A DNA stretch of 64,000 nucleotides from Fusibacter paucivorans. Its GTDB lineage: Bacteria > Bacillota > Clostridia > Peptostreptococcales > Acidaminobacteraceae. The position numbers and the translations under genes are program-made. Below the pieces are notes generated by a model. That model had not been told where the DNA came from, did no database searches, and was given only the letters and a program-made list of their open reading frames with translations. Location of the stretch: assembly GCF_018390735.1 (NCBI RefSeq), contig NZ_JAHBCL010000001.1, positions 1 through 64,000 on the forward strand, read 5' to 3'. Numbering within the stretch: the first letter of the stretch is position 1; every line of letters starts with the position of its first letter. This document shows positions 1 to 9,596 of this stretch, piece by piece.

Positions 1-141
1 AATCATCGGCTATTTTGATTTGGTTGGTCTTTCTGATATACATGAGGCGCCTCCATCTGCAAGGTTTTTGTGGAAGAAATGTTAAAATCCTTGCATTTAT
101 TATATCAAAAAAGCGTTTCAAAGTCAGTATTCTCAATGGTT

Positions 142-1833
142 TTAACTTCGTTCAGCAAGCCCTAAGTATGCCTCCGCTGCCGCAGCCTTCATCGGTTTGG
201 CATAATAGAATCCCTGCAAATAGTCTGTTTGCAATTCTGCAACCTTGTCACACATCACTGCTGTCTCAATGCCTTCACTAATGACCATTAATCCCTTTGA
301 ATGGCAAAGATACATCAATGCACCCATAAAAATTTTTATTTCCGAATCCATAACCATCTTATGGATAATCGCTTTGTCAATCTTAATAAAATCAAATGGA
401 ATATTGAGAATGGAAGCAAGTGATGAATAACCGGAACCAAAGTCGTCAAGGGCGATCTTAATCCCAAGTGCACGAAAAAGCTTAATGACTTCTATTGTCC
501 TCGTCGTCATGTCGAGCGCCACGGACTCTGTGATTTCAAAAATAATATGTGCGCCTGACAGCGAATACTTTGCAAGCGTTTTAAGAACATATTGATAGAA
601 GCTGGAATCAAAAAGCTGTATGGCTGAAATGTTAATCGAAATCGGTATGCTGACATTGGCGGTATCAAGCATCTTTCTAACGGTTTGGCAAGCGCTGTCA
701 AGCGCAAATTCACCGAGCTTAATAATCGTACGCGTCTTTTCGGCGATCGGGATAAATTCATCCGGCATAATCATGCCAAACGTTTCACTCTCCCACCGCA
801 TAAGCGCCTCCATCATGGCAACGCGTTCACTTCCAAGTGATACAATCGGTTGATACGTCATATAAAACTCATGATTTTGAAGCCCATTCAAAATGCCCGT
901 TTCTATAAAGAGAACGCGTTTTGTATGTTGGCGAATCTCTTCATTATAATCAATACAATAGTCGAAGCCGCGTTTTTTACCATAGAGCATCGCCCACTTG
1001 GCTTCTTCCATCATCCGCAAAGAGCCGTCTGCTGCACTGGAAGTGTCCGAATGCATCGCACGGCCGATATTGATTGCGATCTCCATACCTGTGCCGAGCT
1101 CATGGAGGGCTGCTTGAAATTGTTCCTTTATCAAAATCAACTGACCTTTAAGTTTAATTTCTTCTATTGCCGAAGGCAGTAGAATGGCAAATTCATCGGC
1201 GTCTACTCGAAAGACATCCCCGATTTCTACAAAATAAACTTTTAATATGTTGGCAAATGCTCTAAGCACTTCATTGGCGCGCTCATAGCCATAGGTGTCG
1301 TTAATTGTCCTAAATTTCGAAAGATTTAAATACAGCATTTGCGCATGCTGTTCATAAATCAATTTTTTAACCAGCATTGCGCGGTTATAGAGCCCTGTCA
1401 GCTGATCATGATAAGCCAAATGATAAATCTGCGCCTCAGCATTTTTGCGATGCGAAATATTCGAATGTGAACCAACCATGTATTCAAACTTTCCCTGTTG
1501 ATCAAACTTTGCCACACCCTTTGCTTCAATCCAAACAAATTCACCGCGCCGATTTCGAACGCGGTATTCACTGACAAAGTCTTCGATGCCGTTAAGCGTC
1601 TGATTAGAGACATTATTCGAAAAGCTGACGCGGTCCTCAGGGTGAATCAATGCTTTCCATTCCGTTAATGTCGAAGCCTTTAGATTCACTTCAAAATCTT
1701 TATAGAAATTCTGATTGAAAAACTTAACAGAGCCATCCGGCTGCATGTCCCACAGCCCCTCTTTTGAAGCATCAAATAGCATTTCCAGATGTTTGAGTTC
1801 CAATTTCGTAAATGAATTATTTTGCACTGTCAT
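142..1833 (-). CDS. PAS-GGDEF(degenerate)-EAL c-di-GMP phosphodiesterase
   Basis: A cytoplasmic protein with an N-terminal PAS domain (about residues 15-130), a GGDEF domain and a C-terminal EAL domain. The GGDEF signature reads DADEF (in RVDADEFAIL), so cyclase activity is unlikely. The EAL domain looks intact: MEALMRW, the NIS asparagine, EITES, DDFGSGYSS, FIKIDK, SEGIE and LQGFYYAKP are all present. I infer a c-di-GMP-degrading enzyme whose GGDEF domain may only sense GTP. No membrane segment is visible. A GAAGGAAG ribosome site lies only 3 nt before the chosen ATG; a TTG one codon upstream and a GTG three codons downstream are alternatives. The gene stands alone. Confidence 0.88.
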   Translation of the reverse strand: MTVQNNSFTKLELKHLEMLFDASKEGLWDMQPDGSVKFFNQNFYKDFEVNLKASTLTEWKALIHPEDRVSFSNNVSNQTLNGIEDFVSEYRVRNRRGEFVWIEAKGVAKFDQQGKFEYMVGSHSNISHRKNAEAQIYHLAYHDQLTGLYNRAMLVKKLIYEQHAQMLYLNLSKFRTINDTYGYERANEVLRAFANILKVYFVEIGDVFRVDADEFAILLPSAIEEIKLKGQLILIKEQFQAALHELGTGMEIAINIGRAMHSDTSSAADGSLRMMEEAKWAMLYGKKRGFDYCIDYNEEIRQHTKRVLFIETGILNGLQNHEFYMTYQPIVSLGSERVAMMEALMRWESETFGMIMPDEFIPIAEKTRTIIKLGEFALDSACQTVRKMLDTANVSIPISINISAIQLFDSSFYQYVLKTLAKYSLSGAHIIFEITESVALDMTTRTIEVIKLFRALGIKIALDDFGSGYSSLASILNIPFDFIKIDKAIIHKMVMDSEIKIFMGALMYLCHSKGLMVISEGIETAVMCDKVAELQTDYLQGFYYAKPMKAAAAEAYLGLAERS

Positions 1834-1892
1834 CAACTTCCTTCATTTGGAAAACTTTCACAGTTGAAAGGCCTACAAGATTCATTATAAAT

Positions 1893-3170
1893 TTAATTGT
1901 TTAAAGGGTCAAGCGTCGTGCTTTTGCTTTGTTTTGATGATTTTTCAATTAAACCGAGCTTCGTTGCAACGATTTTCGTTGTTGTCGCCTGAAACATGAG
2001 GGTTAATAAAATGGTCATAAAGACAACTGCGGAAACAATGCTCGCATGCGGTATCTTTTCACTGACGATTACCCCGGTTAGTGCAGCGGGAATAACACCC
2101 GTTTCACGTACCCACATCATAAACAGAATTTCGTTTTTTTGCCAGCCCATACGTCTGTCCAGTTTCGTACAAATGAAAACTGTCAGCGGTCTTGCTATGA
2201 AGATAAGAACGGCGACAATGATGAGCGCCTCTTTCCAATATATCTGAAGCGCACCAAAATCAACATGAATCCCCAACAGGATAAATATTGATATTTTCAT
2301 AATCGTCGTAACCGTTTCGCGCACATGCTTCTGAATTTCAAAATCAACTGTCGGCACCCACAACTTGAATTGTTTTTTATTGCCGCAAATCAACCCTGTC
2401 ACAAAGGCGGACATGTAGCCGCTGCCGCCTAGAACCTCTGCGAGGGAATATGAAATAAGCACTGCCAAAATAGAGACCACTGGCGCGAATTCTGTAAACA
2501 AACCGTATTTGCCCTCTGATACAGAAAATGAAAACAACAAGCCGACAATGGCCCCGCTAAGGACGCCGAACAGGATCATTTGCACCAGTGATTCTAAATT
2601 GAGCATCAGTGAAAACTGTCCCGATTGAATAATGGCAATGATAGAGAGTACCAAAATGGCACCCGCCGCATCATTAAACGCCGATTCACTAATGACCGTT
2701 TGCTTGACGCGATCAACAATGCTAATTTTTTGAAAGATCGGCACCAGCGCCGCCGGGTCTGTCGACGCAATAACAGCACCAATTAAAAGACCGTAAATTG
2801 GTTCAATATGAAAAACAACAGTCGAAACGGCACCAATAATCGCAGCGGATAAAAAAACACCTGCTGTGGCAAGCAGTGCAACCGTAATCTTCACCTTATT
2901 CAATACTTTAAGCTTAATTTCCCGACCGCCATCATAAAGTATAAAGGCAGAGCCAAAAGTCAAAATAAATTGATTTGCCGCAGAAGTCGTCTCCAAATTC
3001 GCGATATTTAAAACGGCAGGTCCAATGATGACACCTGCCAATAAATAAACGACAATATCCGGCACTTGAAGCCACTTACTGATCTTCGCCGCCATGACAC
3101 CCAAAAATAAAATTAGCGCTGGCAGCGCTAAAATCGTTGCATCCAAATTTCCAGCATTTCCTTGCATCAT
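1893..3170 (-). CDS. CPA1-family cation/proton antiporter (NhaP-like)
   Basis: Integral membrane protein of about 425 residues with some twelve hydrophobic segments. The core motifs ASTDPAALVPIF and ESAFNDAAG match the ion-binding region of the CPA1 Na+/H+ (or K+/H+) antiporters. It lacks the C-terminal TrkA-type regulatory domains of longer relatives and ends in a short polar tail. The chosen ATG follows AAAGG at about 8 nt; an in-frame GTG five codons upstream has no comparable site. The role is probably sodium or potassium export and pH homeostasis; the ion cannot be assigned from sequence. It runs the same way as the upstream zur operon but is separated by about 160 bp of AT-rich DNA. Confidence 0.85.
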   Translation of the reverse strand: MMQGNAGNLDATILALPALILFLGVMAAKISKWLQVPDIVVYLLAGVIIGPAVLNIANLETTSAANQFILTFGSAFILYDGGREIKLKVLNKVKITVALLATAGVFLSAAIIGAVSTVVFHIEPIYGLLIGAVIASTDPAALVPIFQKISIVDRVKQTVISESAFNDAAGAILVLSIIAIIQSGQFSLMLNLESLVQMILFGVLSGAIVGLLFSFSVSEGKYGLFTEFAPVVSILAVLISYSLAEVLGGSGYMSAFVTGLICGNKKQFKLWVPTVDFEIQKHVRETVTTIMKISIFILLGIHVDFGALQIYWKEALIIVAVLIFIARPLTVFICTKLDRRMGWQKNEILFMMWVRETGVIPAALTGVIVSEKIPHASIVSAVVFMTILLTLMFQATTTKIVATKLGLIEKSSKQSKSTTLDPLNN

Positions 3171-3332
3171 ACCCACACCTTTCACATAAATTCAAAACTC
3201 AGTATACGCCGATTAAAATAAATTACAAGGCGCTAAAACATAAATTGTGTTAAAAATTTGTGAACGTTTTGTGAATGTTGTGCATTTATAGAATTAGTGG
3301 CATGCATTTTGCTTAATTAAATTTAAAGATGA

Positions 3333-3755
3333 CTATTTTCCATGCTTTGCTTGGCACCTCGGACAAATACCGGTAATCTCCAGTTTGTGCTCTAGAATTT
3401 GATAATGAGTCGTCTTGCTTAAGTCTTCAACATATTGTTCCAGCGGACAACCTGAAATAGCCACAATTGAATGGCATTCAGCACAAATCAAATGATGCTT
3501 GTGTTCTTGTCTGTTTAGCTCATAAATAGCCGTCACCGACTGACCGAGTGTCGCTTTAATCGCAATGTCTTTTTCAACAAAACTTTCAAGAATACGGTAC
3601 ACCGTCGACAGATTAATGGATTCCGACAGCAATTCTTTATATATTTGTTCTGCATTAATCGGGACATCGGCCTTTTCAAGCACGTTATAAACGCATTCAC
3701 GCTGTTTTGTGCGCTTCAAACCGCTTCGCTGCATCGCTTGTTGAAAACTACCCAT
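3333..3755 (-). CDS. zur: Fur-family repressor, probably Zur
   Basis: A 140-residue Fur-family metalloregulator: winged helix in the N-terminal half (SESINLSTVYRILESF recognition region) and a C-terminal dimerisation domain with HKHHLICAECHSI and a second CPRC pair for structural zinc. Fur, PerR and Zur are hard to separate by motif. The position as last gene of a znuA-znuC-znuB operon makes Zur most likely. Its ATG lies one base after the znuB stop and its GGAGG site is inside the znuB end, so translation is probably coupled. It would repress its own operon when zinc is sufficient. Confidence 0.85.
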   Translation of the reverse strand: MGSFQQAMQRSGLKRTKQRECVYNVLEKADVPINAEQIYKELLSESINLSTVYRILESFVEKDIAIKATLGQSVTAIYELNRQEHKHHLICAECHSIVAISGCPLEQYVEDLSKTTHYQILEHKLEITGICPRCQAKHGK

Positions 3756-3756
3756 G

Positions 3757-4572
3757 TCATCGCCTCCATTTCCGAATTAAAAAGAATACACCAAATAACA
3801 TCGCATTAATCATTACAATCGTTGCTCCCGACGGCAAATTAAAGACATAAGAACCAATAACACCTAAAACGACGGCGACGACTGAGACAAATGCCGACAG
3901 AAAAATCGTCTCCTTAAAACTTCGCGCCACTTGAAGTGCCGTTACCGTTGGGAAAATGATCATACTGGAAATCAGCATGGTCCCGACAACCCGAATCCCC
4001 AGTGATATTGTGATTGCCGTCAATGCCGAAATCAAATAATTCATACGCTTCGTCTTGATGCCGATCACTCTGGAAAATGCCTCATCCTGTGTAATCGCAA
4101 ACAAATCGTGATAAAAAAAGATGACAGTACCAATTACGACAGCCGCCAAAAAGAGCGACAAATAAACTTCAGAACTCCTGATAACGAGTATACTCCCAAA
4201 GAGATAGCTGAAAAGATCAATATTAAAGCCTGTGGATACAGACGAAATCAGCACCCCCACGGCAACCGAGAATGATGAAACGAGACCAATCGCCGCATCG
4301 CCGTGTACCCGTGCCGCATCATTGAGCTTTAATATAAAAAACGACGCCACCATGACGACGGGAATCGATATAAACAGTGGTGACTGATTCAGTAAAAGTG
4401 CAATGGCAACTGTTGCAAAACTCACGTGCGCCAGCCCATCGCCGATCATTGACATTTTGCGGAGCACTAAAAAAATGCCCAAAACTGCACTTGACAATGC
4501 AATGAGGACCCCCACCAACAATGCCTTCTGCATAAACTCATATTGAAATACCTCGCTTATTAATGCCATCAT
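3757..4572 (-). CDS. znuB: Zinc ABC transporter permease ZnuB
   Basis: Polytopic inner-membrane protein of 271 residues and about eight hydrophobic helices, of the ABC-3 metal permease family. LRKMSMIGDGLAHVSFATVA near residue 40 is the family's conserved stretch. With ZnuC it forms the channel for metal released from ZnuA. Its first ATG overlaps the znuC stop (ATGA), and a second ATG follows at once. Manganese permeases of this family look similar; the neighbouring His-rich ZnuA and the Fur-type regulator favour zinc. Confidence 0.88.
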   Translation of the reverse strand: MMALISEVFQYEFMQKALLVGVLIALSSAVLGIFLVLRKMSMIGDGLAHVSFATVAIALLLNQSPLFISIPVVMVASFFILKLNDAARVHGDAAIGLVSSFSVAVGVLISSVSTGFNIDLFSYLFGSILVIRSSEVYLSLFLAAVVIGTVIFFYHDLFAITQDEAFSRVIGIKTKRMNYLISALTAITISLGIRVVGTMLISSMIIFPTVTALQVARSFKETIFLSAFVSVVAVVLGVIGSYVFNLPSGATIVMINAMLFGVFFLIRKWRR

Positions 4573-5231
4573 TTAACCTCGCCATTCCTTTGCATCGTCA
4601 CCGTATTCCGCTCAATTACCATCGTCGTCTTTGCGTGTTCCTGAATGGCGTGCATATCGTGTGAAATGAGTATAATTGCCGTTTCATCTGTTTGATGAAA
4701 TTCTTCAATCAGTCTGAAAAAATCTGATCGTATTTTAGGGTCTAGCGCACTGGTTGGCTCATCTAAAATCAGTAACTGCGGCTTATTCACCAATGCTCTT
4801 GCCAAGTAGACGCGCTGCTGTTGACCACCGGAGAGATCTCCGATGCGCCTATTTTTAAATGATAAAATATCGAGCCTTTCAAGCATCTCATCAATACGCT
4901 TATGATCCCCTATCGTGATGCGCTTTGGATATCGCTTTTCACCGAGCAAGCCGATCCCAACAATTTCACTAACTTTTGCTGGAAATAAATGATCATTGCT
5001 TAAAATAACCTGTGGCAAATAACCAATTTTGACTTGTCCTTCATAAGCGATTGATCCTCGCGTAACGGGCATCAATCCTAAAAGCGCTTTAATCAGCGTC
5101 GTCTTTCCAGCACCATTTGGTCCAACAACACCAATGTAGTCATTGGAGCACACTTTGAAATTGACATGCTCCAAGATAACATTTTTGCCGTAATTAATTT
5201 GAACATCATCCAGTTCAATGAGTTTACTCAT
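4569..5231 (-). CDS. znuC: Zinc ABC transporter ATPase ZnuC
   Basis: ABC ATPase of 220 residues with Walker A GPNGAGKTTL (about residue 37), Q-loop LPQV, signature LSGGQQQR, Walker B LLILDEPTSALD and switch histidine ISHDMH. It powers metal import through ZnuB. The start codon lies inside the end of znuA (8-nt overlap) and the stop overlaps the znuB start, the usual dense packing of this operon. Confidence 0.9.
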   Translation of the reverse strand: MSKLIELDDVQINYGKNVILEHVNFKVCSNDYIGVVGPNGAGKTTLIKALLGLMPVTRGSIAYEGQVKIGYLPQVILSNDHLFPAKVSEIVGIGLLGEKRYPKRITIGDHKRIDEMLERLDILSFKNRRIGDLSGGQQQRVYLARALVNKPQLLILDEPTSALDPKIRSDFFRLIEEFHQTDETAIILISHDMHAIQEHAKTTMVIERNTVTMQRNGEVK

Positions 5232-6273
5232 CCACTAACCCTTCCTTGAGTCTTTCTAAATTATCATACATAATACTGACGTAGGTTACACCTGCATCGA
5301 GTTCTTCTTTCGTAACATTGTGGGCGCCGTGCAAGAGCAGCATATCAGCACCTGTTTCCTCAGAAATAACTTCCGCTACTTTTGGCGAAATCAGTTCTTC
5401 ATAATAAATGGCCTTCGTATGCGTCGCTTCAATTGCATCAATTAACGAGGCAATTCGCTGCGGTGTCGGTTCTGCATCTGGCGAGAAGCCATTGTATGGA
5501 GATATATAGTCAAGCTCATAGCGTTCAGCAAAATAGGCAAATGCAAAATGACCGCCATAAATAATCGTCTTCTGAGGCGTTGCATCGAAAAACGCTTTTA
5601 AATCACGATCAAGTCCTTCGAGCGATTCGATATAAGCCGCCGCATTCGCTCGATAGATTGCTTCATGATCTGGGTCCACACGTACAAACTCATCAGCAAT
5701 GTGTTCTGCCATGATGATCGCATTCGTCGGATCCAGCCAAAAATGGGGATCATACTCGCCATGGTCGTGCTCATCCGCATCGTGCTCGTCTGCATCATGC
5801 TCGTCTGCATCGTGCTCGTCTGCATCGTGCTCGTCTGCATCGTGCTCATCCGCATCGTGCTCATCTGCATCATGCTCATCTGCATCGTACTCGTCGCTGC
5901 TCTTTAATAGTGAAATACCCTCACTCAAATCGACGACATGCAGCTTATCCCCTTCAATCGTTGCCGCAATATCCGCAACCCAAGGCTCCATACCTTCTCC
6001 AGTATATAGCAATAAGTCTGCATTGCCAATATCGACGATGTCTTTTGGTGTCGGTTCAAAACTATGCGCTTCAACACCCGGCGGCAATAAAAGCTTTACA
6101 TCAACATAGTCGCCGCCAATTGCCTTTGCAAAATCATATTGCGGAAAAAGTGTCGCCACGACTGTTATTATATCATTTGACGCTTTATTATTTTGTTCAA
6201 CTTCCGCCGTTTTAGCTGTGCAGCCGCCGAGAACGAAAATGGACAGTAATATCATTAGTACTTTTCTTTTCAT
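5224..6273 (-). CDS. znuA: Zinc-binding lipoprotein ZnuA with His/Asp repeat loop
   Basis: Cluster A-I metal-binding protein (349 residues) anchored as a lipoprotein: signal MKRKVLMILLSIFVLGGC with the lipobox cysteine. Conserved histidines appear in GVEAHSFEP, YDPHFWLDP and IYGGHFAF, and an acidic ligand region near the C-terminus. Between the first lobe and YDPHFW sits a loop of nine DEHDA-type pentapeptides, an extreme form of the charged His-rich loop common in zinc-specific ZnuA proteins. The ATG was chosen because AGGAGG lies 7 nt upstream; the longer open frame has no ribosome site. First gene of znuA-znuC-znuB-zur. Confidence 0.92.
   Translation of the reverse strand: MKRKVLMILLSIFVLGGCTAKTAEVEQNNKASNDIITVVATLFPQYDFAKAIGGDYVDVKLLLPPGVEAHSFEPTPKDIVDIGNADLLLYTGEGMEPWVADIAATIEGDKLHVVDLSEGISLLKSSDEYDADEHDADEHDADEHDADEHDADEHDADEHDADEHDADEHDHGEYDPHFWLDPTNAIIMAEHIADEFVRVDPDHEAIYRANAAAYIESLEGLDRDLKAFFDATPQKTIIYGGHFAFAYFAERYELDYISPYNGFSPDAEPTPQRIASLIDAIEATHTKAIYYEELISPKVAEVISEETGADMLLLHGAHNVTKEELDAGVTYVSIMYDNLERLKEGLVDE
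5766..5896 (-). repeat. 15-bp tandem repeat in znuA (9 units)
   Basis: Nine consecutive 15-nt units (plus-strand form GCATCGTGCTCGTCT with small changes) encode DEHDA, one copy varying to DEYDA and the last ending DEHDH. The units differ at only one to three positions, so copy number could change by slippage without breaking the frame. Confidence 0.95.
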
Positions 6274-6296
6274 AATCAACCTCCTCATATGCAAAT

Positions 6297-6319
6297 GCAA
6301 ATTATTTGCAAATATTATA
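6297..6319 (-). promoter_or_regulatory. znuA promoter with candidate Zur operator
   Basis: On the minus strand an extended -10 element TGGTATAAT (TATAAT at 6314-6319) is followed at once by ATTTGCAAATAATTTGCAT. That contains the 13-nt palindrome GCAAATAATTTGC (6297-6309), over the expected transcription start and before the AGGAGG of znuA. The position fits an operator for the Fur-family regulator of the same operon. It differs from the classic Bacillus Zur box, so the assignment is inference. Confidence 0.55.
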
Positions 6320-6368
6320 CCACATCCTGAAACTTCTACGCATTCATTTTGTTAAAATTACGAAATGA

Positions 6369-6396
6369 TTGTCAGAAGTCTTCTGTTTACTATATC
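6369..6396 (+). promoter_or_regulatory. Candidate promoter of the chemoreceptor gene
   Basis: TTGTCA and TATATC separated by 16 nt, about 120 bp before the chemoreceptor start. Moderate match to a housekeeping promoter. Confidence 0.35.
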
Positions 6397-6433
6397 TTTT
6401 CCAACGATCACTTCAACTTTACACATAAGTTTG

Positions 6434-6469
6434 TTAAGATTGTTGTAAACAATATGTTAACAATCTTAA
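6434..6469 (+). repeat. Inverted repeat before the chemoreceptor gene
   Basis: Perfect 11-nt arms TTAAGATTGTT and AACAATCTTAA flank 14 nt, about 50 bp before the start codon. There is no T-run after it, so it is not a normal terminator. It could be an operator or a 5' mRNA stem. Confidence 0.6.
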
Positions 6470-6518
6470 GTTACAGGGTAAATAAAATAAAAATGATTTT
6501 TTTATTGGGGAGGCGCTT

Positions 6519-8255
6519 ATGATCAAACACTTAAGCATCACAAAGAAACTCATGTCACTAATTCTACCGCCGATGCTCGCACTCATCCTGTTTTCTGCTT
6601 TTGCCATCACTCAAATGATAAACATTAGTGAAACGGCAGAGGTTTCGCTATATGAAGAAGCTTATGTCAGCACGGCCATGGTTCTCAATGCGGACCGCGA
6701 TTTATACCAAGCAGCAATCGCGGAAAAAGAACTTATTCTCGACGATCGACTGGATGAAACATTAAAAGCAGATCTCATCGCATCCTACGAGGAAAATGCC
6801 GACCAAGCATACACCCGCGTTACCGATGCCCTTAATAATTTAAAAACCAACGAAATGCTATACAATCAATTCAAGCACAGTTCCGGCGCAACACTGTCAG
6901 ATTTGGAAAGTGTCTTTATTACAGAATTCAACGCCTGGTACGATACCTTTGATCCCAATACCATAACGGGCGATTTCAAAGCCAATGCTATGCATTTTGA
7001 AACCGCACGTGAACAAATCGATATCATGACCGAAATTCTTGAAAGCTACGGTCAGAGCGAAGCTAAAGAACTTCTCAGCGGATCCAGACAAATGGCACTT
7101 TCAGCCGCTATCGTCATCGCTGTCATTATTCTTATCGTTTCATTTATGATGTATCACATCGTTAATCTCCTCAGAAAATCTATTCTGAGCGTTACCGATA
7201 ATCTCGAACAAATGGCCAATAAGAACCTCGTCGTCACCATTGATACGAAAGTGACTGAATCAAAGGACGAACTGGGTACCTTGGCTAGATCCGGGCAAAA
7301 AATGATGACAACACTTCGCGATATCATTCACCAGCTCAAGTCCGGCATTGAAAGTTTGAACAATACTTCAGAGACCATGCGATCCAGTTCAAATGAGATT
7401 AACATAGCCATGAATGAAGTCGCAGAAGCGATTATGGATATTGCCAAAAGTGCAACATCTCAAGCCGAAGAAACACAAAATGCCACTGATGATGTTAACG
7501 AGCTCGGTCAGATGATCGTCGCCAACGGTGAAAACACTGCTCAAATTTATGATCTCAGCAATAACATTGAACTTATTACCCAAGATGGTCTTAAATTAGT
7601 TAATCAGTTAATGGACGATACGAAAAAGAATGTCATCATGTTTGATGAGATCTTTGATGTCATTACACAGACGAATAACAGCACCGCCAAGATTGGAGAA
7701 GCCAGTAAAATCATATCGGATATCTCAGAACAAACCAATTTACTCGCACTCAATGCAGCCATTGAAGCAGCGCGTGCCGGCGAAGCCGGTAAAGGCTTTG
7801 CCGTCGTTGCAGATGAAATCCGAAAACTCGCCGAACAAACATCTGATTCAACCGGTCTCATTGACAACATGCTGAATGAACTGATCAAAAACGTTCAAAA
7901 TGCTCAAACCAAGAGCGACGCCGTTAAGCATGCCATTGGCAGCCAACAACATACTGTCAACAGTACCGAAACAAAATACCGTGAAATCGTCGATATCGTC
8001 GCTGAAATGAAAGTTCGCATTACCACACTTAAGGATTATACCGATAATATGTCGCAAAGTCGCAACAGCGTCACCGGCGTTATTCAAAGCCTAACAGGGA
8101 TCGCGCAGGCAAATGCAGCTAGCACTGAGGAAACCTCTGCATCTACAGAACAGGTGCTCGCAACGGTTAACGAACTCGCCTATGCTGCTGATGATCTCAA
8201 ATCTCTCGTCGAAGCACTTAACAACCTGATTAAAGATTTTCAAGTAGATGGTTAA
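6519..8255 (+). CDS. Methyl-accepting chemotaxis protein
   Basis: Transmembrane chemoreceptor of 578 residues. Helix 1 is at about residues 12-33, a four-helix-bundle-type extracellular domain follows, helix 2 at about 191-213, then HAMP and a long coiled-coil signalling domain. The hairpin tip ([19 protein letters not shown], about residues 405-425, then [18 protein letters not shown]) is the CheA/CheW contact site. The protein ends without a CheR-docking pentapeptide. GGGGAGG lies 5 nt before the ATG. No chemotaxis genes are adjacent; the ligand is unknown. Confidence 0.95.
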   Translation: MIKHLSITKKLMSLILPPMLALILFSAFAITQMINISETAEVSLYEEAYVSTAMVLNADRDLYQAAIAEKELILDDRLDETLKADLIASYEENADQAYTRVTDALNNLKTNEMLYNQFKHSSGATLSDLESVFITEFNAWYDTFDPNTITGDFKANAMHFETAREQIDIMTEILESYGQSEAKELLSGSRQMALSAAIVIAVIILIVSFMMYHIVNLLRKSILSVTDNLEQMANKNLVVTIDTKVTESKDELGTLARSGQKMMTTLRDIIHQLKSGIESLNNTSETMRSSSNEINIAMNEVAEAIMDIAKSATSQAEETQNATDDVNELGQMIVANGENTAQIYDLSNNIELITQDGLKLVNQLMDDTKKNVIMFDEIFDVITQTNNSTAKIGEASKIISDISEQTNLLALNAAIEAARAGEAGKGFAVVADEIRKLAEQTSDSTGLIDNMLNELIKNVQNAQTKSDAVKHAIGSQQHTVNSTETKYREIVDIVAEMKVRITTLKDYTDNMSQSRNSVTGVIQSLTGIAQANAASTEETSASTEQVLATVNELAYAADDLKSLVEALNNLIKDFQVDG

Positions 8256-8311
8256 ACAGGCGCTCTACCTCCCTAGACGCCAAACACCATTCTTTCAAAA
8301 CTTATAAAAAG

Positions 8312-8351
8312 TCCCGCATGACACTTCTTTCTTAAAAAGTGTTATGCGGGA
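8312..8351. terminator. Hairpin between converging genes
   Basis: TCCCGCATGACACTT (8312-8326) pairs with AAGTGTTATGCGGGA (8337-8351). It sits between the converging chemoreceptor and pirin genes. T-runs are weak on both sides, so the bidirectional terminator role is inferred from position. Confidence 0.5.
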
Positions 8352-8377
8352 TTCTCACTTGAGGAAATTGCATCATT
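8350..8377 (+). repeat. Dispersed intergenic motif, copy 1
   Basis: Contains TGAGGAAATTGCATCATT. Similar 20-28-nt stretches occur in other intergenic spaces of this window (12711, 20089, 24953, 31124). Function unknown. Confidence 0.5.
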
Positions 8378-8411
8378 CAAAATGCAATGCGCTATTCGCT
8401 GTTCCATTCTC

Positions 8412-9428
8412 TTACGCTTTTGGAGATGCAACCGTGCCATCAGCATATTTGGCAACACGCCCTTCATGCCTAGGATGTACAGGATCTGCCTTTTCCCATG
8501 GCCATCCGCCAAAACGCGTTTTCTGATAATCTTCATACGCTTCTGTAATTTCAGCCCTCGTATTCATAACAAATGGCCCATAGGCCGCCACTGGCTCCCC
8601 AATGGGACGGCCTTGCAAAAGCAAGCACTTTGCTGTTTGCATCCCATTTTTAAGTGTTAGTGCATCTGCCGTTAACATCATGCCCGTTTTGGCATTGATC
8701 ATCTCGCCGTCAACGGAGAGTTGCTCACCCTGATAAAAGTAGAGCGTTCGCTCAACGCCTTCTGGTGCTGCTGTTAGCGTCAACATTTCATTCGGTTCAA
8801 TATCAATCAGTGCGATCACGACTTCTGCATCGCGATCTGACGCAACCGAATCAGGTGCAGGGCATATCGTTTGGCTTTCAAAAATCTCGCCGGCAATGAC
8901 TTTCACTTTACCGACCTCGCGGCTGTTTTGTCTAATTGGCTTAAACGGTACCGTTTCTGACCACAGCATTTTGTAATAAGGCTCGACAAATTTTCGCGCC
9001 TTTGGCAAATTCAGCCATATTTGAAAGAGTTCAAGCGGATTGGGCGCCGTTTCGTGGAGGCACGGAAACATTTCACAATGCTGCATCCCTCTACCGGCAG
9101 TCATCCACTGGACATCACCGTCACCATAGCGCCCCGATGCGCCCGATGAATCAAAGTGATCCACATAGCCTTCAAGTACAATGGTCACCGTCTCAAATCC
9201 CCTGTGGGGATGTGCCGGAAACCCCGGCACCGTGTGTCCATGATACATTTTAAAGTCATTGTTTAAATCGAAATCATTACCCAAATTGCGGTCGCCTAAA
9301 TTCGCCACCGGCCCCATCTCTGCATTGCCCGCAGGATAGAAATCACGGTGATGCGCCAGAAAAAGAAAAGGATCTTGGGCCTCCCAATGAAAAGATAATG
9401 AGAATTGTTTTTTAATCTTTGTTGCCAT
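8412..9428 (-). CDS. Pirin family protein
   Basis: Bicupin of about 338 residues. The N-terminal cupin carries the iron-site motifs FPAHPHRGFETVT and GRGMQHCEMFP, and the C-terminal cupin region ends in a polar tail. Pirins are non-haem iron proteins, some with quercetin 2,3-dioxygenase activity and others regulatory; no substrate can be assigned. The start MATKIKK was chosen because TAGGAGGTGGCTGT precedes it; an open frame of 50 more codons upstream lacks a ribosome site. Single gene. Confidence 0.9.
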   Translation of the reverse strand: MATKIKKQFSLSFHWEAQDPFLFLAHHRDFYPAGNAEMGPVANLGDRNLGNDFDLNNDFKMYHGHTVPGFPAHPHRGFETVTIVLEGYVDHFDSSGASGRYGDGDVQWMTAGRGMQHCEMFPCLHETAPNPLELFQIWLNLPKARKFVEPYYKMLWSETVPFKPIRQNSREVGKVKVIAGEIFESQTICPAPDSVASDRDAEVVIALIDIEPNEMLTLTAAPEGVERTLYFYQGEQLSVDGEMINAKTGMMLTADALTLKNGMQTAKCLLLQGRPIGEPVAAYGPFVMNTRAEITEAYEDYQKTRFGGWPWEKADPVHPRHEGRVAKYADGTVASPKA

Positions 9429-9513
9429 ACAGCCACCTCCTAGCCGCTTGATACCCAAATGACGCGTGAAGATGCATCTAAAATTATTTTTAAAAGTTTT
9501 CTTGCATTTCATC

Positions 9514-9542
9514 TTGACATGCCGTTTTCGGTTATGTATACT
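9514..9542 (+). promoter_or_regulatory. Promoter of the serA T-box operon
   Basis: TTGACA (9514-9519) and TATACT (9537-9542) with a 17-nt spacer, followed about 50 nt later by the T-box leader. Near-consensus housekeeping promoter. Confidence 0.85.
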
Positions 9543-9596
9543 TACCATTAATAACTTCATATGAATAAACTGTAACAATTCACTTGAAACAGTTAA

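Noticed and set aside
5665-6109. Plus-strand frames rich in Ser/Cys or Val/Leu/Ile over znuA
   Set aside because: They are readings of the DEHDA repeat on the opposite strand, with no ribosome site.
8412-9578. Extended N-terminus of the pirin
   Set aside because: The extra codons lack a ribosome site and overlap the divergent serA promoter region.
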